Source: Zea mays (lineage: Eukaryota; Streptophyta; Magnoliopsida; Poales; Poaceae). From it: DNA of 64,000 bases. The stretch covers positions 18,930,501 to 18,994,500 of the forward strand of contig NC_050098.1 of assembly GCF_902167145.1 (NCBI RefSeq), read 5' to 3'. This document shows positions 23,474 to 35,508 of this stretch, piece by piece (position 1 is the first letter of the stretch; each line of letters begins with the position of its first letter). Made by a program: the position numbers and the translations under genes. The notes below the pieces were generated by a model, which was given only the letters and a program-made list of their open reading frames with translations, had not been told where the DNA came from and ran no database searches.

Positions 23474-23997
23474 GCGTAAGGAGAGGATCCAGGTGTACAA
23501 TGGGAGGTGTAGCAGTGTGCTAACGTGTCTAGCGGAGGAGAGCTAGTGCCCTAAGTACATGCCATCGTGGCAGCCGGAGAGGTTTTGGCACCCGGTTCGT
23601 GTGGTGTCGTGGCCATCGGAGGAGCGCTGGAGCCTGGCGGAAGGACAGCTGTCGGGGCTGTCGAGTCCTTGCTGTCGTCCCCTTGCTTCCGTAAGGGGGC
23701 TGAGAGTAGCCGTCGTCATAGAGCATGCGGGGCGCCATCATTACTTGTTTACCGGGGCGAGCTAGATGGGACGCCGGTCTTGTTCCCCGTAGCCTGAGTT
23801 AGCTTGGGGTAGGGTAATGATGGCGCCTCCTATGACGTGGTCGGTCCGAGCCCTGGGTTGGGCGACGTGGAGGCTCCTCCGAGGTCGAGGTCGAGTCTGT
23901 CTTCCAAGGCCGAGGTCGAGTCCGAGCCCCTGGGTCGGGCGAGGCGGAGACCGTCGGCTGAGGCCAGGGCTGAGTCCGAGCCCTGGGGTCGGGCGAA

Positions 23998-24340
23998 GCG
24001 GAGTTCGTCGTCTTCCGGGGCTGAGCCCGAGTTCGAGCCCTAGGGTCGGGCGATGCGGAGTTCGTCGTCTTCCGGGGCTGAGCCCGAGTCCGAGCCCTGT
24101 GGTTAGGCGAAGCGGAGTTCGTCGTCTTCCGGGGCTGAGCCCGAGTCTGAGCCCTGGGGTTGGGCGAAGTGGAGTTTGTCGTCTTTCGGGGATGAGCCCG
24201 AGTCCGAGCCCTGGGGTCGGGTGAAGCGGAGTTCGTCGTCTTCCGGGGCTGAGCCCGAGTCCGAGCCCTGGGGTCGGGCGAAGCGGAGTTCGTCGTCTTC
24301 CGGGGCTGAGCCCGAGTCCGAGCCCTGGGGTCGGGCGATG
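23998..24340. repeat. 57-bp tandem array in the Huck-1 LTR
   Basis: Six copies starting near 23998, 24055, 24112, 24169, 24226 and 24283, each GCGGAGTTCGTCGTCTTCC then GGGGCTGAGCCCGAG and so on. The period is a multiple of three, so artificial repeat peptides appear in all frames; I do not call them genes. Confidence 0.85.
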
Positions 24341-24843
24341 CGGAGTTTCCTCTGGCGCCTGAGGCCAGACTTGGCTGCTGTCAGCCTCACTCTGTCGAGT
24401 GGCACAGCAGTCGGAGCGGCGCAGGCGGCGCTGTCCTCTTGTCAGGCCGGTCAGTGGAGCGGCGAAGTGACTACGGTCACTTCGGCTCTGTCGACTGAAG
24501 GGCGCGCGTCAGGATAAGGTGTCAGGCCACCTTTGCATTAAATGCTCCTGTGATATGGTCGGTCGGCGTGGCGACTTGGCCAAGGTTGCTTCTTGGTGAA
24601 GACTGGGCCTCGGGCGAGCCGAAGGTGTGTCCGTTGCTGGAGGGGGTCCTCGGGCGAGACGTAAATCCTCCGGGGTCGGCTGCCCTTGCCCGAGGCTGGG
24701 CTCGGGCGAGGCGAGATCGTGTCCCTTGAGTGGACCGATCCTTGACTTAATCGCACCCATCAGGCCTTTGCAGCTTTGTGCTGATGGGGGTTACCAGCTG
24801 AGATTAGGAGTCTTGAGGGTACCCCTAATTATGGTCCCCGACA

Positions 24844-27800
24844 GTAGCCCCCGAGCCTCGAAGGGAGTGTTAATACTCGCTTGGAGGCTTTTGTCGCACT
24901 TTTTTGCAAGGGGACCAGCCTTTCTCGGTTGCGTTTTGTTCCTGTGGGTGCGCGCGAGCGCACCCGCCGGATGTAGCCCCCGAGGCCTCGGAGGAGTGGT
25001 TTGACTCCTTCGAGGTCTTAATGCGTTTCGCAATGCTTCGGCCGGTCTGGTTGTTCCCTCATGCGAGCTGGCCGTAGCCCGGGTGCACGGTCGGGTCCCA
25101 AGTTCTCGGGCTGGTATGTTGACGTTGTCAACGGTTTGGCCGGAGCCGGGTTTGCGAGAGCAGCCCCCGAGCCTTCGCACAGGGCGAGAGGACGGTCAAG
25201 GACAGACTCGACTTTTTTACATACGCCCCTGCGTCGCCTTTCCGCAAGGAGGACGGGGGGAAAAGCGCCATGTTGCCCTTGGAGGGCGCCGAACATGGTG
25301 TCTCCAGTCAGCTGCTAACGGGTAATCCGAGTGGACGCTCGTGCCCCATTTGTTAGGGGTTGGCTAGAGGCCTGGAGGCGCGCTCCAAAAGTACCTTCGG
25401 GTGATCTGCCGGACCCGGTCCCCTTTTGACGGGGTCCGAGGGCTCGATGCCTCCCTCTGATGGGATTCCGTTACAAGATCGTTCCCGCTGGTCTCGGAAA
25501 TGTCCTAGGGTACCTCGGGAGCGTAGCCCGAGCCTTGGTTATGTATCGAACGTACCCAAGGTCATCCCTCGCTCTGTGTCTGAGGCGGCTGTGAACCCTT
25601 CGAGGGCCAGCCTACAAACCCCTGATCAGTAGTGGGCGCGGAGCCCGAGTGGCCTAAGGCGGCCGTTGAACCCTTCCGGGGGGCCGGCCTTCAAACCTCT
25701 GACCAGTAGTGGGCGCGGAGCCCGAGCGCTCTGAGGCGGCTGTTGAACCCCTCCGAGGGGCCGACCTTCGAACCTCTGATCAGTAGGGGGGCTCGGGGCC
25801 CGTTTCCTTCGCGGAGAAGGATCCCTTTCGGGGTATCCCCTTTCCCGGTCCCTGTTGTAAGAGAGAGAAAGAGTAAAAGGAAAAGGATACGAAATCGAAA
25901 CGACGTGGCGCACCTTTTTTGACGCGGTCGTTATGGCGAAGGCGAAGCATCGCTCGCTTCTCCTGCCAAAGGTGCCGCCTGTCCCACCGCGGAGTTAATG
26001 CGACGGGGCGAGTGGTTCACGGGGCAGCCGTTGCACGTGCGCGAGCCATTCGAGGAACGGAACACGGGCGCGCCGTCTTCACGCCGTGGGAGAGGGTTCT
26101 CTCGCTGTCCCATGAGGGGACGTGAGCTTGGCTGACGACATGACCGCTGCTTCTGCCCGCCTGCCACCGCCATTACTGCCGGCCCATTTTTGGCCGCATC
26201 GACCATCGCGCCTTCTCCCGCGGCTGACTGGCCCATGACCGATGCGCCTGGCTGGCACTGTTGGGTCACACGCAGGGTTGCCTCGAGTTGCGGTACTGGT
26301 TCCGCAGTCGAGGAGGCGCGGTAGTGGCGCGAGGGGGGTGCAGTTGCTCGCACGTAGCAATCGGCGCGCCGGTTGCATGACGTGTGGGCCTGGGCCTCCA
26401 TGCTGGGCGCGTTGGAGTCGAAGGGGTGCGCCCACTTGGCACGGTTGCATGCCGACTGCATGGCTGTCTGCCCTTTCACCCGCTGGTCTGGGCGAAAGTG
26501 GAGGAATGCTTGTAACCGCTGGGCAGTTGCATGCACCGCGCGCGGCGGTTTGGCTTCTTCTGCCCTGGGCCAGCTTGCATGACGCGTGGGACCCAGCCCC
26601 CGTGTCGTAGGGGGAGGACCTTGGAGCGTGTTGGAGAAGACTCAGCCCGCGATGGCTGAGGACACAAGTGGGGAGAGTCGCCTTTAAAAGGAGGGTGACC
26701 CCCTTGAAAGGCGACCATGTCTTCGCGCTCCCTTATGCATCACGTCTTTCTACCTTCCGAGCCCCCGGATGGGGAACACCCGCAATCCTTCCGCCTTGTC
26801 GTTGGAGGAACGCAACTTCGTGGAAGTTGGTACCTTTCATCCATCGTTCGGCTTCAAGGATTTTCATCAGGCAGCCCGGCCGCATCCCCTCGTCGGTGGT
26901 CACCCAAGACGGTGACCACCAGCTCCTGGGTGGGGAGAAGCAAGCCAGGTTGCGGTCTCTACCCCTCCCTCAGCTTCAAGGATGTTCATCATCAGTGCTG
27001 GGGAGGGGAGTGCGCCGAGTTGGGGTCAGTCTCCGCGTGGGCAGCGGCTCGCTCCTTCCCTCAGCGATCGGGGGGAAGGGCATTCGCCGTTCGTGGCGCT
27101 GGCAGCTGCCGCGTATCCGGCTCTCCGGTCCGGGTGGCTTCGGCGCCGCTTCCGGTGCCACCTTCCACCGCGGCAGCCGGAAGAGGTTTCTCCGCCGACG
27201 AGATAGTCGGTGCCACCCGCGGACTGACCTCCAACTCTACGGCCTTCTGCTCGTCCTTGCCTCTCGAGTGAGGGCGTGGGCGAGGGCCTTATGGCAGCAG
27301 CATCCGCCCTGAGGTCATCGCTGCTGTTGTTCGGCCCCTCGGAGCAGAAGTCATCGTCGTCGCTGTTGGAGCGGGCGGCGGCGAGCCACCCGTCGGCCTT
27401 CTGTTGCTCCGCAGGCCCTCCAATCATGTGGGGTTGTTCGTACCTGCGGAGGTGGAACCGGAGTTCCATTTGTAATGGCACCTTGAGTGCCGGTGTCTTG
27501 TTCATTGTGGCTGTCGGGGCCTGAACATGTATGTATTTTTGGCACGGATTCGTGTTTTTTCCTCATTTCGAGCACTAAGACTCGCCTGTCGGCTATCTGA
27601 ACCGCTTCACCAAGCGTGAGTCGCCTCGTGCGAAGGTGACGAGTGAGGTATCTGTATCCCGGAGGTGTAGGAGTCCCTCGGCTCGGTCGGCCTTGCTGTC
27701 CGAGGCTTCTCTTGCTTAGTTAAAGGAACCCTCGCCGCTCTTCGATGAGCCGAAGCCGGAGGTAGCGGTGTCAGCACGGACAAAGGCAGAGTTGGCTCGA

Positions 27801-28794
27801 GAAGAAGATTTGGTCAGCCGGAGCCTGGCCGGGCCGTCCACTGGCGGGACCGACGCCGGAGTCGAGTTGCCGAGGCCACGAGCCTGGCTGATGTCCTCGG
27901 GGGACAGCTGGCTGAGGCTTCGGGGTGGCCGGCCGAGCTGTCTGCACGAGCCGGATTCCTGGAGAAGACCCCGCCGGTGATGGTCCGGGCGTGGTGCTGA
28001 TGTCGTCCTTCGGGGTGGAGATCCTCCGACCGCGTCGTCGTCCGAGGCTAGGCTGGACTTTGCCGAAGGTGTAGTTGATGCCGAGGGTGCTGCTGCTCCC
28101 TTCAACTGTCAATGTACGAGCCTGCAGGATCGGGTTATCTTGTAGTGTGTGTATGTTTTCTGCGGCCGCCGAGGCCCAAACACACTATCGTCGTGTTGTA
28201 GAGCTGTGTTCCTTTTCCTCTTGTTTCGAGTATCTGGACTTATTTGTCGGTAACAGAATTGTTTGTCCGAGCGAGAGTTACTTTTCACGGAAGGTGATGA
28301 GTGAGGTATCCGTATCCCGGAGGCGTAGGAATCCCTCAGCTCGGTCGGCCTTGCCGCTTACGTGTACTCTTACTCGTCCATAGGGTTCTGTCACCGATGT
28401 AGTCGAGAAGGCTCGAAAAATCGTTTCGGCAGAGGAGTTTTCGAGCGTGAAGACTTGTTCGGTCCACGGAATCACTTATCCGAGCGTGAGTTACTTATCG
28501 CAGAAGGTGACGAGTGAGGTATCCGTATCCCGGAGGCGTAGGAGTCCCTCGGCTCGGTCAGCCTTGGCTGCTTACGTGTACTCCGTCGTTTTCAGGATCC
28601 ACTTTCGAAGTAGTCAAAAAGCACGAAAGACATTCTGGCAGAAAAGATCTTTTTCCGAGGAAAATTTTGACGCAGAGGGGGTTCCCCCCTTTTAGCCCCC
28701 GAGGGAGGGTTGGGCTTTGCCGAGGCAAGGCTGACCCTTCCTTGATGACTAGACTTTGTGTGTGAACGAGGTGTACGAACAACTTGAAAGCATC
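24844..28794 (-). other. Huck-1 3' internal region between pol and 3' LTR
   Basis: About 4 kb, GC-rich. Next to the LTR the minus strand reads GGCTCGGGGGCTAC, the likely polypurine tract. Positions 25560-25800 hold three diverged copies of a block around GAGGCGGCTGTTGAACCC. Positions 27590-28620 hold three copies of a block around GGTGACGAGTGAGGTATC and CCCGGAGGCGTAGGAGTCC. On the plus strand lies a conserved frame (26682-27271, listed separately). No minus-strand gene is conserved with Huck-2. Confidence 0.65.
26682..27271 (+). other. Candidate antisense transcription unit of Huck-1
   Basis: A plus-strand frame of 184 residues (ATG at 26717) stays open in Huck-1 and is kept in the same phase in Huck-2 (42731-43365) with mostly synonymous or mild changes and one stop. 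The protein is Ser/Gly/Arg-rich and unrecognised. A TATA-like CTTTAAAAGG (26682-26691) lies just upstream and is kept in Huck-2. If it is a real promoter, transcription would start almost at the first ATG, so a later ATG may be used. The position matches the antisense gene of Grande. Function unknown; coding status is inference. Confidence 0.4.
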
Positions 28795-29756
28795 TTAAGG
28801 GTAGAAGCGACGTAGCTGTCGGATGTTCCAAGCGTTGCTGTAGACCTCGCCTTGACTGTTGGCCAGCTTGTACGTTCCGGGCTTCAGAACCTTGGCGACG
28901 ACGAACGGCCCTTCCCAGGGAGGCGTGAGCTTGTGCCGCCCTCGGGCGTCTTGTCGCAGCCGAAGCACCAGGTCACCCACCTGGAGGTCTCGGGACCAAA
29001 CCCCTCGGGCGTGGTAGCGTCGCAGGGACTGCTGGTATCGCACCGAGTGTAGTAAGGCCATGTCCCGAGCCTCTTCCAGCTGGTCCAGTGAGTCTTCTCG
29101 ATTAGCTCGATTGCTTTGGTCGGCGTAGGCCCTCGTCCTCGGGGAACCGTATTCTAAGTCTGTGGGCAAGATGGCCTCGGCCCCATAGACTAGAAAGAAA
29201 GGTGTGAAGCCCGTGGCTCGGCTCGGCGTCGTCCTCAGACTCCAGACCACCGAGGGGAGTTCCTTCATCCATCGCTTGCCGAACTTGTGGAGGTCGTTGT
29301 AGATCCGCGGCTTGATTCCTTGTAGAATCATGCTGTTGGCACGCTCTACTTGCCCATTCGTCATGGGGTGAGCCACGGCGGCCCAATCCACCCGGATGTG
29401 GTGATCCTCGCAGAAGTCCAGGAACTTTCTGCCGGTGAACTGGGTGTCGTTGTCGGTGATGATGGAGTTCGGGACCCAAAGCGATGGATGATGTTGGTGA
29501 AGAACGCCACCGCCTGTTCGGACCTGATGTTGTTTAGGGGTCGGACCTCGATCCACTTGGAGAATTTGTCGATGGCGACCAACAGGTGCGTGTAGCCCCC
29601 GAGCGCCTTCTGCAAGGGACCGACGAGGTCCAGACCCCACACAGCAAACGGCCAGGTGATGGGTATCGTCTGTAGAGCCTGAGCGGGCAGGTGTGTCTGC
29701 CTCACGTAGAACTGACACCCTTCGCAGGTGCGAACAATTCTAGTGGCGTCGGCCAC
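28795..29756 (-). pseudogene. Integrase of Huck-1 (frameshifted)
   Basis: The minus-strand frame 29756-29361 covers the zinc-domain cysteines (CEGCQFY), the first Asp (VWGLDLVGP) and KWIEVRPL. After a frameshift near 29470 the frame ending at 28795 continues with SIITDNDTQFTG, the Glu region (HPMTNGQVERAN) and the C-terminal domain (LVLRLRQDARGRHKL, WEGPFVVAKV), ending RRFYP and TAA. The second catalytic motif reads TDND where Huck-2 has TDNG. Confidence 0.8.
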
Positions 29757-30844
29757 CGCCGTCGGCCAGTAGAAGCCTTGTCGGAAGGCGTTTCCAACAA
29801 GGGCTCGAGGCGCTGCGTGATGGCCGCAAGCCCCCGAGTGTATCTCTTGTAAGAGCTCCTAGCCTTCAGCGGTGGATATGCACCGCTGGAGGATGCCTGA
29901 GGGGCTGCGGTGGTAGAGCTCCTTCCCGTCCCCTAGCAAGACGAACGACTTGCCCGCGCCAACCGCCGAGCTTCGGCTCGGTCGAGGGGTAGCTCTCCTC
30001 GGTGGAGATATTGCAGGTACGGGGTCTGCCAGTTTTGATTAGGCGTGACCCCGCTCCGCTCCTCCTCGACGCGCAGTGCCTCACCCTCGGGGGCCGAGGG
30101 TGCCTCGGGCTGAGCCGAGGGTGCCTCGGGCTCGGGCGCGTCGTTGGTCTTGACAGAGGGTTGATGCAGGTCTCGGGAGAAGACGTCCGGGGGAACCGTT
30201 GTTCGCCCCAAGGCTATTTTAGCCAGCTCGTCCGCAGTCTCGTTGTAGCGTCGGGCGATGTGGTTGAGCTCGAGCCCGTAGAACTTGTCTTCCAGGCGCC
30301 GAACCTCATCGCAGTAGGCTTCCATCTTCGGGTCACGGCAGTGGGAGTTCTTCATGACTTGGTCGATGACGAGCTGCGAGTCACCGCGAGCGTCGAGGCG
30401 TCGAACCCCCAGCTCGATGGCGATGTGCAACCCGTTGACCAGAGCCTCATACTCGGCCACATTGTTGGACATCGGGAAGTGGAGGCATAGCACGTAGCGT
30501 AGGTGCTTCCCGAGGGGCGAGATGAAGAGCAGGCCCACGCATGCTCCTGTCTTCATCAGCGACCCGTCAAAAAACATGGTCCAGAGTTCCGGTTGGATCG
30601 GAGCTGTTGGGAGCTGGGTGTCGACCCATTCAGCCACAAAGTCCGCCAAGACCTGGGACTTGATGGCCTTCCAAGGGGCGAACAAGATCGTCTCGCCCAT
30701 GATTTCCACCGCCCACTTTGCAATTCTACCCGAGGCCTCTCGGCACTGGATGATCTCCCCCAGGGGGAAGGATGACACCACAGTTACCGGGTGAGACTCG
30801 AAGTAGTGTCGCAACTTCCGCCGCGTCAGGATCACCGCGTACAT
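29757..30844 (-). pseudogene. Second RNase H and linker of Huck-1
   Basis: The minus-strand frame 30844-29933 begins with the end of the first RNase H (YAVILTRRKLRHYFESH) and carries the archaeal-type RNase H: acidic residues in MFFDGSLM, VAEYEAL, ARGDSQLV and NETADELA. A Pro/Glu-rich linker follows. A frameshift near 29955 and a TAG at 29859-29861 (CAG in Huck-2) break the path to the integrase. Confidence 0.75.
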
Positions 30845-30850
30845 CAGCTT

Positions 30851-32011
30851 CTAAATTTGTGGGTAGCGGATCTTGGTCTCGGACAGTACCTCACTGATGA
30901 AGTAGACTGGTCTCTGGACGGGCAATGCATGCCCCTCTTCTCGTCTCTCAACCACAATCGCGGCGCTAACCACCTGAGTGGTAGCGGCGACGTAGATCAA
31001 GAGGGCTTCTCCGGCAGCGGGAGGCACCAAGATGGGCGCGTTTGTGAGGAGCGCCTTCAGGTTCCCGAGGGCTTCCTCGGCCTCAGGGGTCCAAGTGAAG
31101 CACTCGGCCTTTCTTAAGAGGCGGTACAGAGGCAGGCCTCTTTCGCCGAGGCGCGAGATGAAACGGCTCAGAGCCGCAAGGCATCCCGTGACCCTCTGTA
31201 TGCCTTTTAAGTCCTTGATGGGCCCCATGTTGGTGATGGCCGCGATTTTCTCCGGGTTGGCCTTGATGCCCCGCTCGGAGACGATGAACCCCAAGAGCAT
31301 GCCTCGGGGGACCCCGAAGACACACTTCTCAGGATTGAGTTTTACGCCTTTCTCCTTGAGACACCGGAATGTCGTTTCAAGGTCGGAAAGGAGGTCGGAG
31401 GCTTTCCTCGTCTTGACTACAATGTCATCGACGTAGGCCTCGACCGTTCGACCAATGTGTTCGCTGAACACGTGGTTCATGCACCGTTGGTACGTTGCAC
31501 CTGCATTCCTCAAACCAAACGGCATGGTAACATAGCAGTACATGCCGAAGGGTGTGATGAAAGAAGTCGCGAGCTGGTCGGACTCTTTCATCCTGATCTG
31601 GTGATACCCTGAGTAGGCATCGAGGAAAGACAAGGTTTCGCACCCAGCAGTGGAATCCACGATTTGATTGATGCGAGGCAGAGGGTAGGGAACTTTTGGA
31701 CATGCTTTGTTTAGACCAGTGTAGTCTACACACATCCGCCATTTCCCTCCTTTCTTTCTCACAAGCACAGGGTTGGCAAGCCATTTGGGATGGAATACCT
31801 CTTTGATGAACCCTGCCGCCATTAGCTTGTGGATCTCCTCGCCTATGGCTCTGCGCTTTTCTTCGTCGAATCGGCGCAGAGGCTGCTTCACGGGTCGGGC
31901 TCCAGCTCGGATATCCAGCGAGTGCTCGGCGACATCCCTTGATATGCCGGGCATGTCCGAGGGACTCCACACGAAAATGTCGGCGTTTGCGCGGAGGAAG
32001 TCGACGAGCAC
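30851..32011 (-). pseudogene. Reverse transcriptase and first RNase H of Huck-1
   Basis: 386 residues on the minus strand. Motifs: KWRMCVDYTGLNKACPK (about residue 90), LDAYSGYHQIRM (130), the catalytic YVDD (193-196), GMLLGFIVSERGIKANPEK (thumb) and the RNase H start ALLIYVAATTQ. It ends at a TAG (30851-30853) where Huck-2 has CAG, so one C-to-T change truncates it. Upstream, an in-frame TAG (32018-32020) separates it from gag-protease in both Huck copies. Confidence 0.85.
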
Positions 32012-32017
32012 TGCTTC

Positions 32018-35000
32018 CTATTTGGGGTCGAGCTCGGAGCCGATCCGGATCTGCTTGGAGGCGTCGTTGCTGGGTTTGAGAGGGACGGACTTAACCGTCT
32101 CCGCTGGCTCGAAGTTGCCGGCATGGCGCTTCACGTCTGGCGCCTCCTTGGAGAGGCTCTCCAGGTCGGCGATGAGGGCCTCGGATTCGGCGAGGGCCTC
32201 AGCGTATTCCACGCACTCCACGTCGCATTCGTACGCGTGTCGGTACGTGGGGCCGACAGTGATGACCCCATTGGGGCCCGGCATATTGAGCTTGAGGTAG
32301 GTGTAGTTGGGGACGGCCATGAACTTGGCGTAGCATGGCCTCCCCAGCACTGCGTGGTAGGTTCCTCGAAACCCGACCACTTCGAACGTGAGGGTCTCCC
32401 TTCGGAAGTTGGAGGGTGTCCCAAAGCAAACGGGTAGATCGAGTTGTCCGAGGGGTTGGACGCGCTTCCCGGGGATGATCCCGTGAAAAGGCGCAGCGCC
32501 TGCCCGGACCGAGGACAGATCGATCCGCAGGAGCTCGAGGGTCTCGGCGTAGATGATGTTGAGGCTGCTACCTCTGTCCATGAGGACTTGGTGAGCCTGA
32601 TGTTGCCGATGACGGGGTCAACAACGAGCGGGTATTTCCCCGGGCTCGGCACGCGGTCGGGATGGTCGCCCTGGTCAAAGGTGATGGGCTTGTCGGACCA
32701 GTCTAGGTAGACTGGCGCTGCCACCTTTACCGAGCAGACCTCCCTACGCTCTTGCTTGCGGTGCCGAGCCGAGGCGTTCACCACTTGCCCACCGTAGATC
32801 ATGAAGCAGTCGTGGACCTCGGGGAACTCTCCTGCCTTGTGATCCTCCTTCTTATCGTCGTCGTGGGCCCTGCCACCCTCCGCAGGTGGCCCGGCCTTGT
32901 GAAAGTGGCACCGAAGCATGGCGCACTCCTCAAGGGTGTGCTTGACGGGCCCCTGATGATATGGGCACGGCTCCTTGAGCATCTTGTCGAAGAGATTGGC
33001 ACCTCCAGGAGGTTTCCGAGGGTTCTTGTACTCGGCGGCGGCGACAAGGTCCGCGTCGGCGGCGTCGCGTTTCGCTTGTGACTTCTTCTTGCCCTTCTTC
33101 TTGGTGCCGCGCTGAGTTGACGCCTCGGGGACATCTTCCGGTGGGTGGCCCTGGGGCTGCTTGTCCTTCCGGAAGATGGCCTCAACCGCCTCCTGGCCAG
33201 AGGCGAACTTGGTAGCGATGTCCATCAGCTCGCTCACCCTGGTGGGGGTCTTGTGGCCCAGCTTGCTCACCAGGTCGCGGCAGGTGGTGCCGGTGAGGAC
33301 GCGCTGATGACATCCGAGTCGGTGACGTTGGGCAGCTCGGTGCGCTGCTTCGAGAATCGTCGGATGTAGTCCCGGAGAGACTCTCTCGGCTGCTGGCGGT
33401 AGCTTCGGAGATCCCAGGAGTTCCCAGGGCGCACGTACGTGCCCTGGAAGTTGCCGGCGAAGGCTTGGACCAGGTCGTCCCAGTTGGAGATCTGCCCCGG
33501 AGGCAGGTGCTCCAGCCAGGCTCGAGCGGTATCGGGAGGAACAGGGGGAGGTTGCGGATGATGAGGTTGTCATCGTCCGTTCCACCCAGGTGGTAGGCCA
33601 GCCGGTAATTCGCGAGCCACAGTTCCGGCCTTGTCTCCCCCGAGTACTTTGTGATAGTAGTCGGGGTTCGGAACCGGGTTGGGAACGGCGCCCGTCGTAT
33701 GGCCCGGCTGAAAGCCTACGGACCGGGTGGTTCGGGCGAGGGACTCTGATCCTCCCCGCTGTCGTAGCATCCCCCACGCCTGGGGTGGTAGCCTCGGCGC
33801 ACCCTCTCGTCGAGGTTGGTTCGACGGTTGCGGTGAGGGTGTTTGTTGCCGAGGCAACCCGGGGCCGCAGGCGCTGTGTTGCGCGTGCGCCCGTTGTGGA
33901 CCGAGGCTTCCCGCATGAATCAGGAAGTCATGGCGCGATGTTCCGAGGGGTACCCCTGCCTTCGGGAGGCAGAGCTTTCGGCCCGTCGGACCGCGGCATC
34001 CTCCAGGACATTCGAGCTCTCCCTGGATACGCCGCCCCTCGGTGGTTGATGGCTCCGGCATCGCGTGGAGAAGTATTGCAGCTGCAGCCAGGTTCTGGCT
34101 GACCCCACTGGAAACCGATGGCGGCCTTACCCTGACATCGTCGGCGATGCGGTGCTGGATGCCCTGGGGTAGATGACGCACTTCTCCGGCCGGAGGTTGG
34201 CCCGCCCATTCCTGCCTAATGTCCCAGCGGAACGGCTCAAGTGTTCCTGCTCCCTCGTCGAGCTTGGCCTGCATCTCGCGGATTTGCTCGAGCTGTGGGT
34301 CATGACCCCCCGCCGGGACGGGGACCACAACTAGCTCCCGAAGGATGTCAACGCGAGGCACAGGCCTAGGGGGATCACCGTTCTCCGGCAAACCAAGATG
34401 GTTGCCTTCGTCGGGACCCCCTAGATCGACGTGGAAACATTCACGACTTGGGCCGCAGTCCTCGTCGCCGAGGCTGCGGCTACCGTCGGAACAGTCGGAA
34501 AGGCAGTAGTCGCATGCGGTCATAAAGTCCCGCATGGCACTGGGGTTACCAAGTCCGGAGAAATCCCAACTAAAGTCGGGCTCGTCATCTTCCTCGGAAC
34601 TCGAGGGCCCGTAGGTCGAGACGACCGTCAGCCGGTCCCAAGGTGACCGCATACGAAACCCCAGAGGGTTTGGACTCGCCTCTATGAGAGTGTCCACCAA
34701 AGCAAAGTCGCTTGGTGGGTCGAGGCTGAATCCAAAAGGCACGAGATGGGAATCGGTCGGTACCTCTTGGTCGACGGGCTGTGACAAAGTCACGTCAGGG
34801 GCATACTGCACTGTCGTCTCAGGTACGAGGGTGACGCCCAGCAAGTCCTTTGCGAGCGTGCTGGCGTCGTCTGTTTGCTTGGGGTTGGCGTGTTGCGGGG
34901 AGACGGCGCTCGTCTTCGTCTCAGACGCGAGGTCGATGCCCGACGTGCCCCCCGTTGGGGCGCCGGCGCCATTGACTCGCTCGACAACCGACGAGGTGCC

Positions 35001-35225
35001 GCCTCCTGCTTGGCCTTGGTTGCCCTGCCTCCTCCTCCGTCGGTGGGGGAGGGGACGGGACAAGCCTGAATGTTGTTCTTCCACCACGTGGGGAAGACGT
35101 CGTCGATTCCGCCGCCGGCGGGCAGGTTGTCGGTCGCCATTGTCGCTGTCGCGCGGCGGGGGAAGGAGTATCATGTCGTAGCTGCCATCGAGGGTCATGA
35201 ACTCAAGACTCCCGAAACGGAGCAT
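32018..35225 (-). pseudogene. Gag-protease of Huck-1 (two frameshifts)
   Basis: Starts MLRFGSLEFMTLDGSYD at 35225. A long disordered N-terminus precedes the retrotransposon gag domain, a Lys-rich stretch (KKGKKKSQAKRDAADAD) and a His/Cys motif (CPYHQGPVKHTLEECAML). The protease ends with the conserved YHAVLGRPCYAKFM region; its active-site start reads MDRGSSLNIIY. Frame changes occur near 33570-33600 and 32580, compared with the single frame of Huck-2. It would form the particle core. Confidence 0.75.
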
Positions 35226-35303
35226 CGTCCCAGGCTGGAAAGGTTACTGGAGACTGCCCATCTGGAGCTTGACGGGAAGCTGTCCGTCAACACGCAGCAG
35301 GCC

Positions 35304-35321
35304 CCTACCTGGCGCGCCAAC
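35304..35321 (-). other. Primer binding site of Huck-1
   Basis: The minus strand reads GTTGGCGCGCCAGGTAGG directly inside the U5 end. Huck-2 has the same site with one change. The tRNA is not assigned. Confidence 0.6.
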
Positions 35322-35508
35322 TGTCGGCGTTTCGAACCCGGGGGGTCCCTGGACCGACGAGTAAATTGTCGCCGCGTGCCCCAGCCCAGATGGGTCGGCG
35401 CGAGACGGAGCGCGAAGGGGGGAAGAAGCCGGAGGGAGACAGGTGTAAAAGTGGAAACCCGCGGCCTTCGTGTTTGTCCCGCGCCCAGGTCAGGTGCGCT
35501 TGCAGTAG
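35322..35508 (-). repeat. Remnant of the Huck-1 5' LTR (U5 end only)
   Basis: 187 bp matching the inner end of the LTR (TGTCGGCGTTTCGAACCC on the plus strand, as at 23176). The rest of the 5' LTR, including its U3 end, is absent. Confidence 0.9.

Larger units (their letters stand above)
23176..24843 (-). repeat. 3' LTR of Huck-1 (1668 bp)
   Basis: Minus strand from TGTCGGGGACC (24843) to CGCCGACA (23176). It is longer than the Huck-2 LTRs (1489 and 1475 bp) mainly because of a 57-bp tandem repeat. Confidence 0.9.

Noticed and set aside
23817..24517. Repeat peptides (Ser/Glu/Arg-rich and Leu/Ser/Pro-rich) in the Huck LTR
   Set aside because: They arise in several frames and on both strands from the 57-bp tandem array, so they are by-products of a non-coding repeat.
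25931..26718. Minus-strand frames in the Huck-1 3' region as a possible env-like gene
   Set aside because: Not kept in phase between the Huck copies; no signal peptide or membrane segment.
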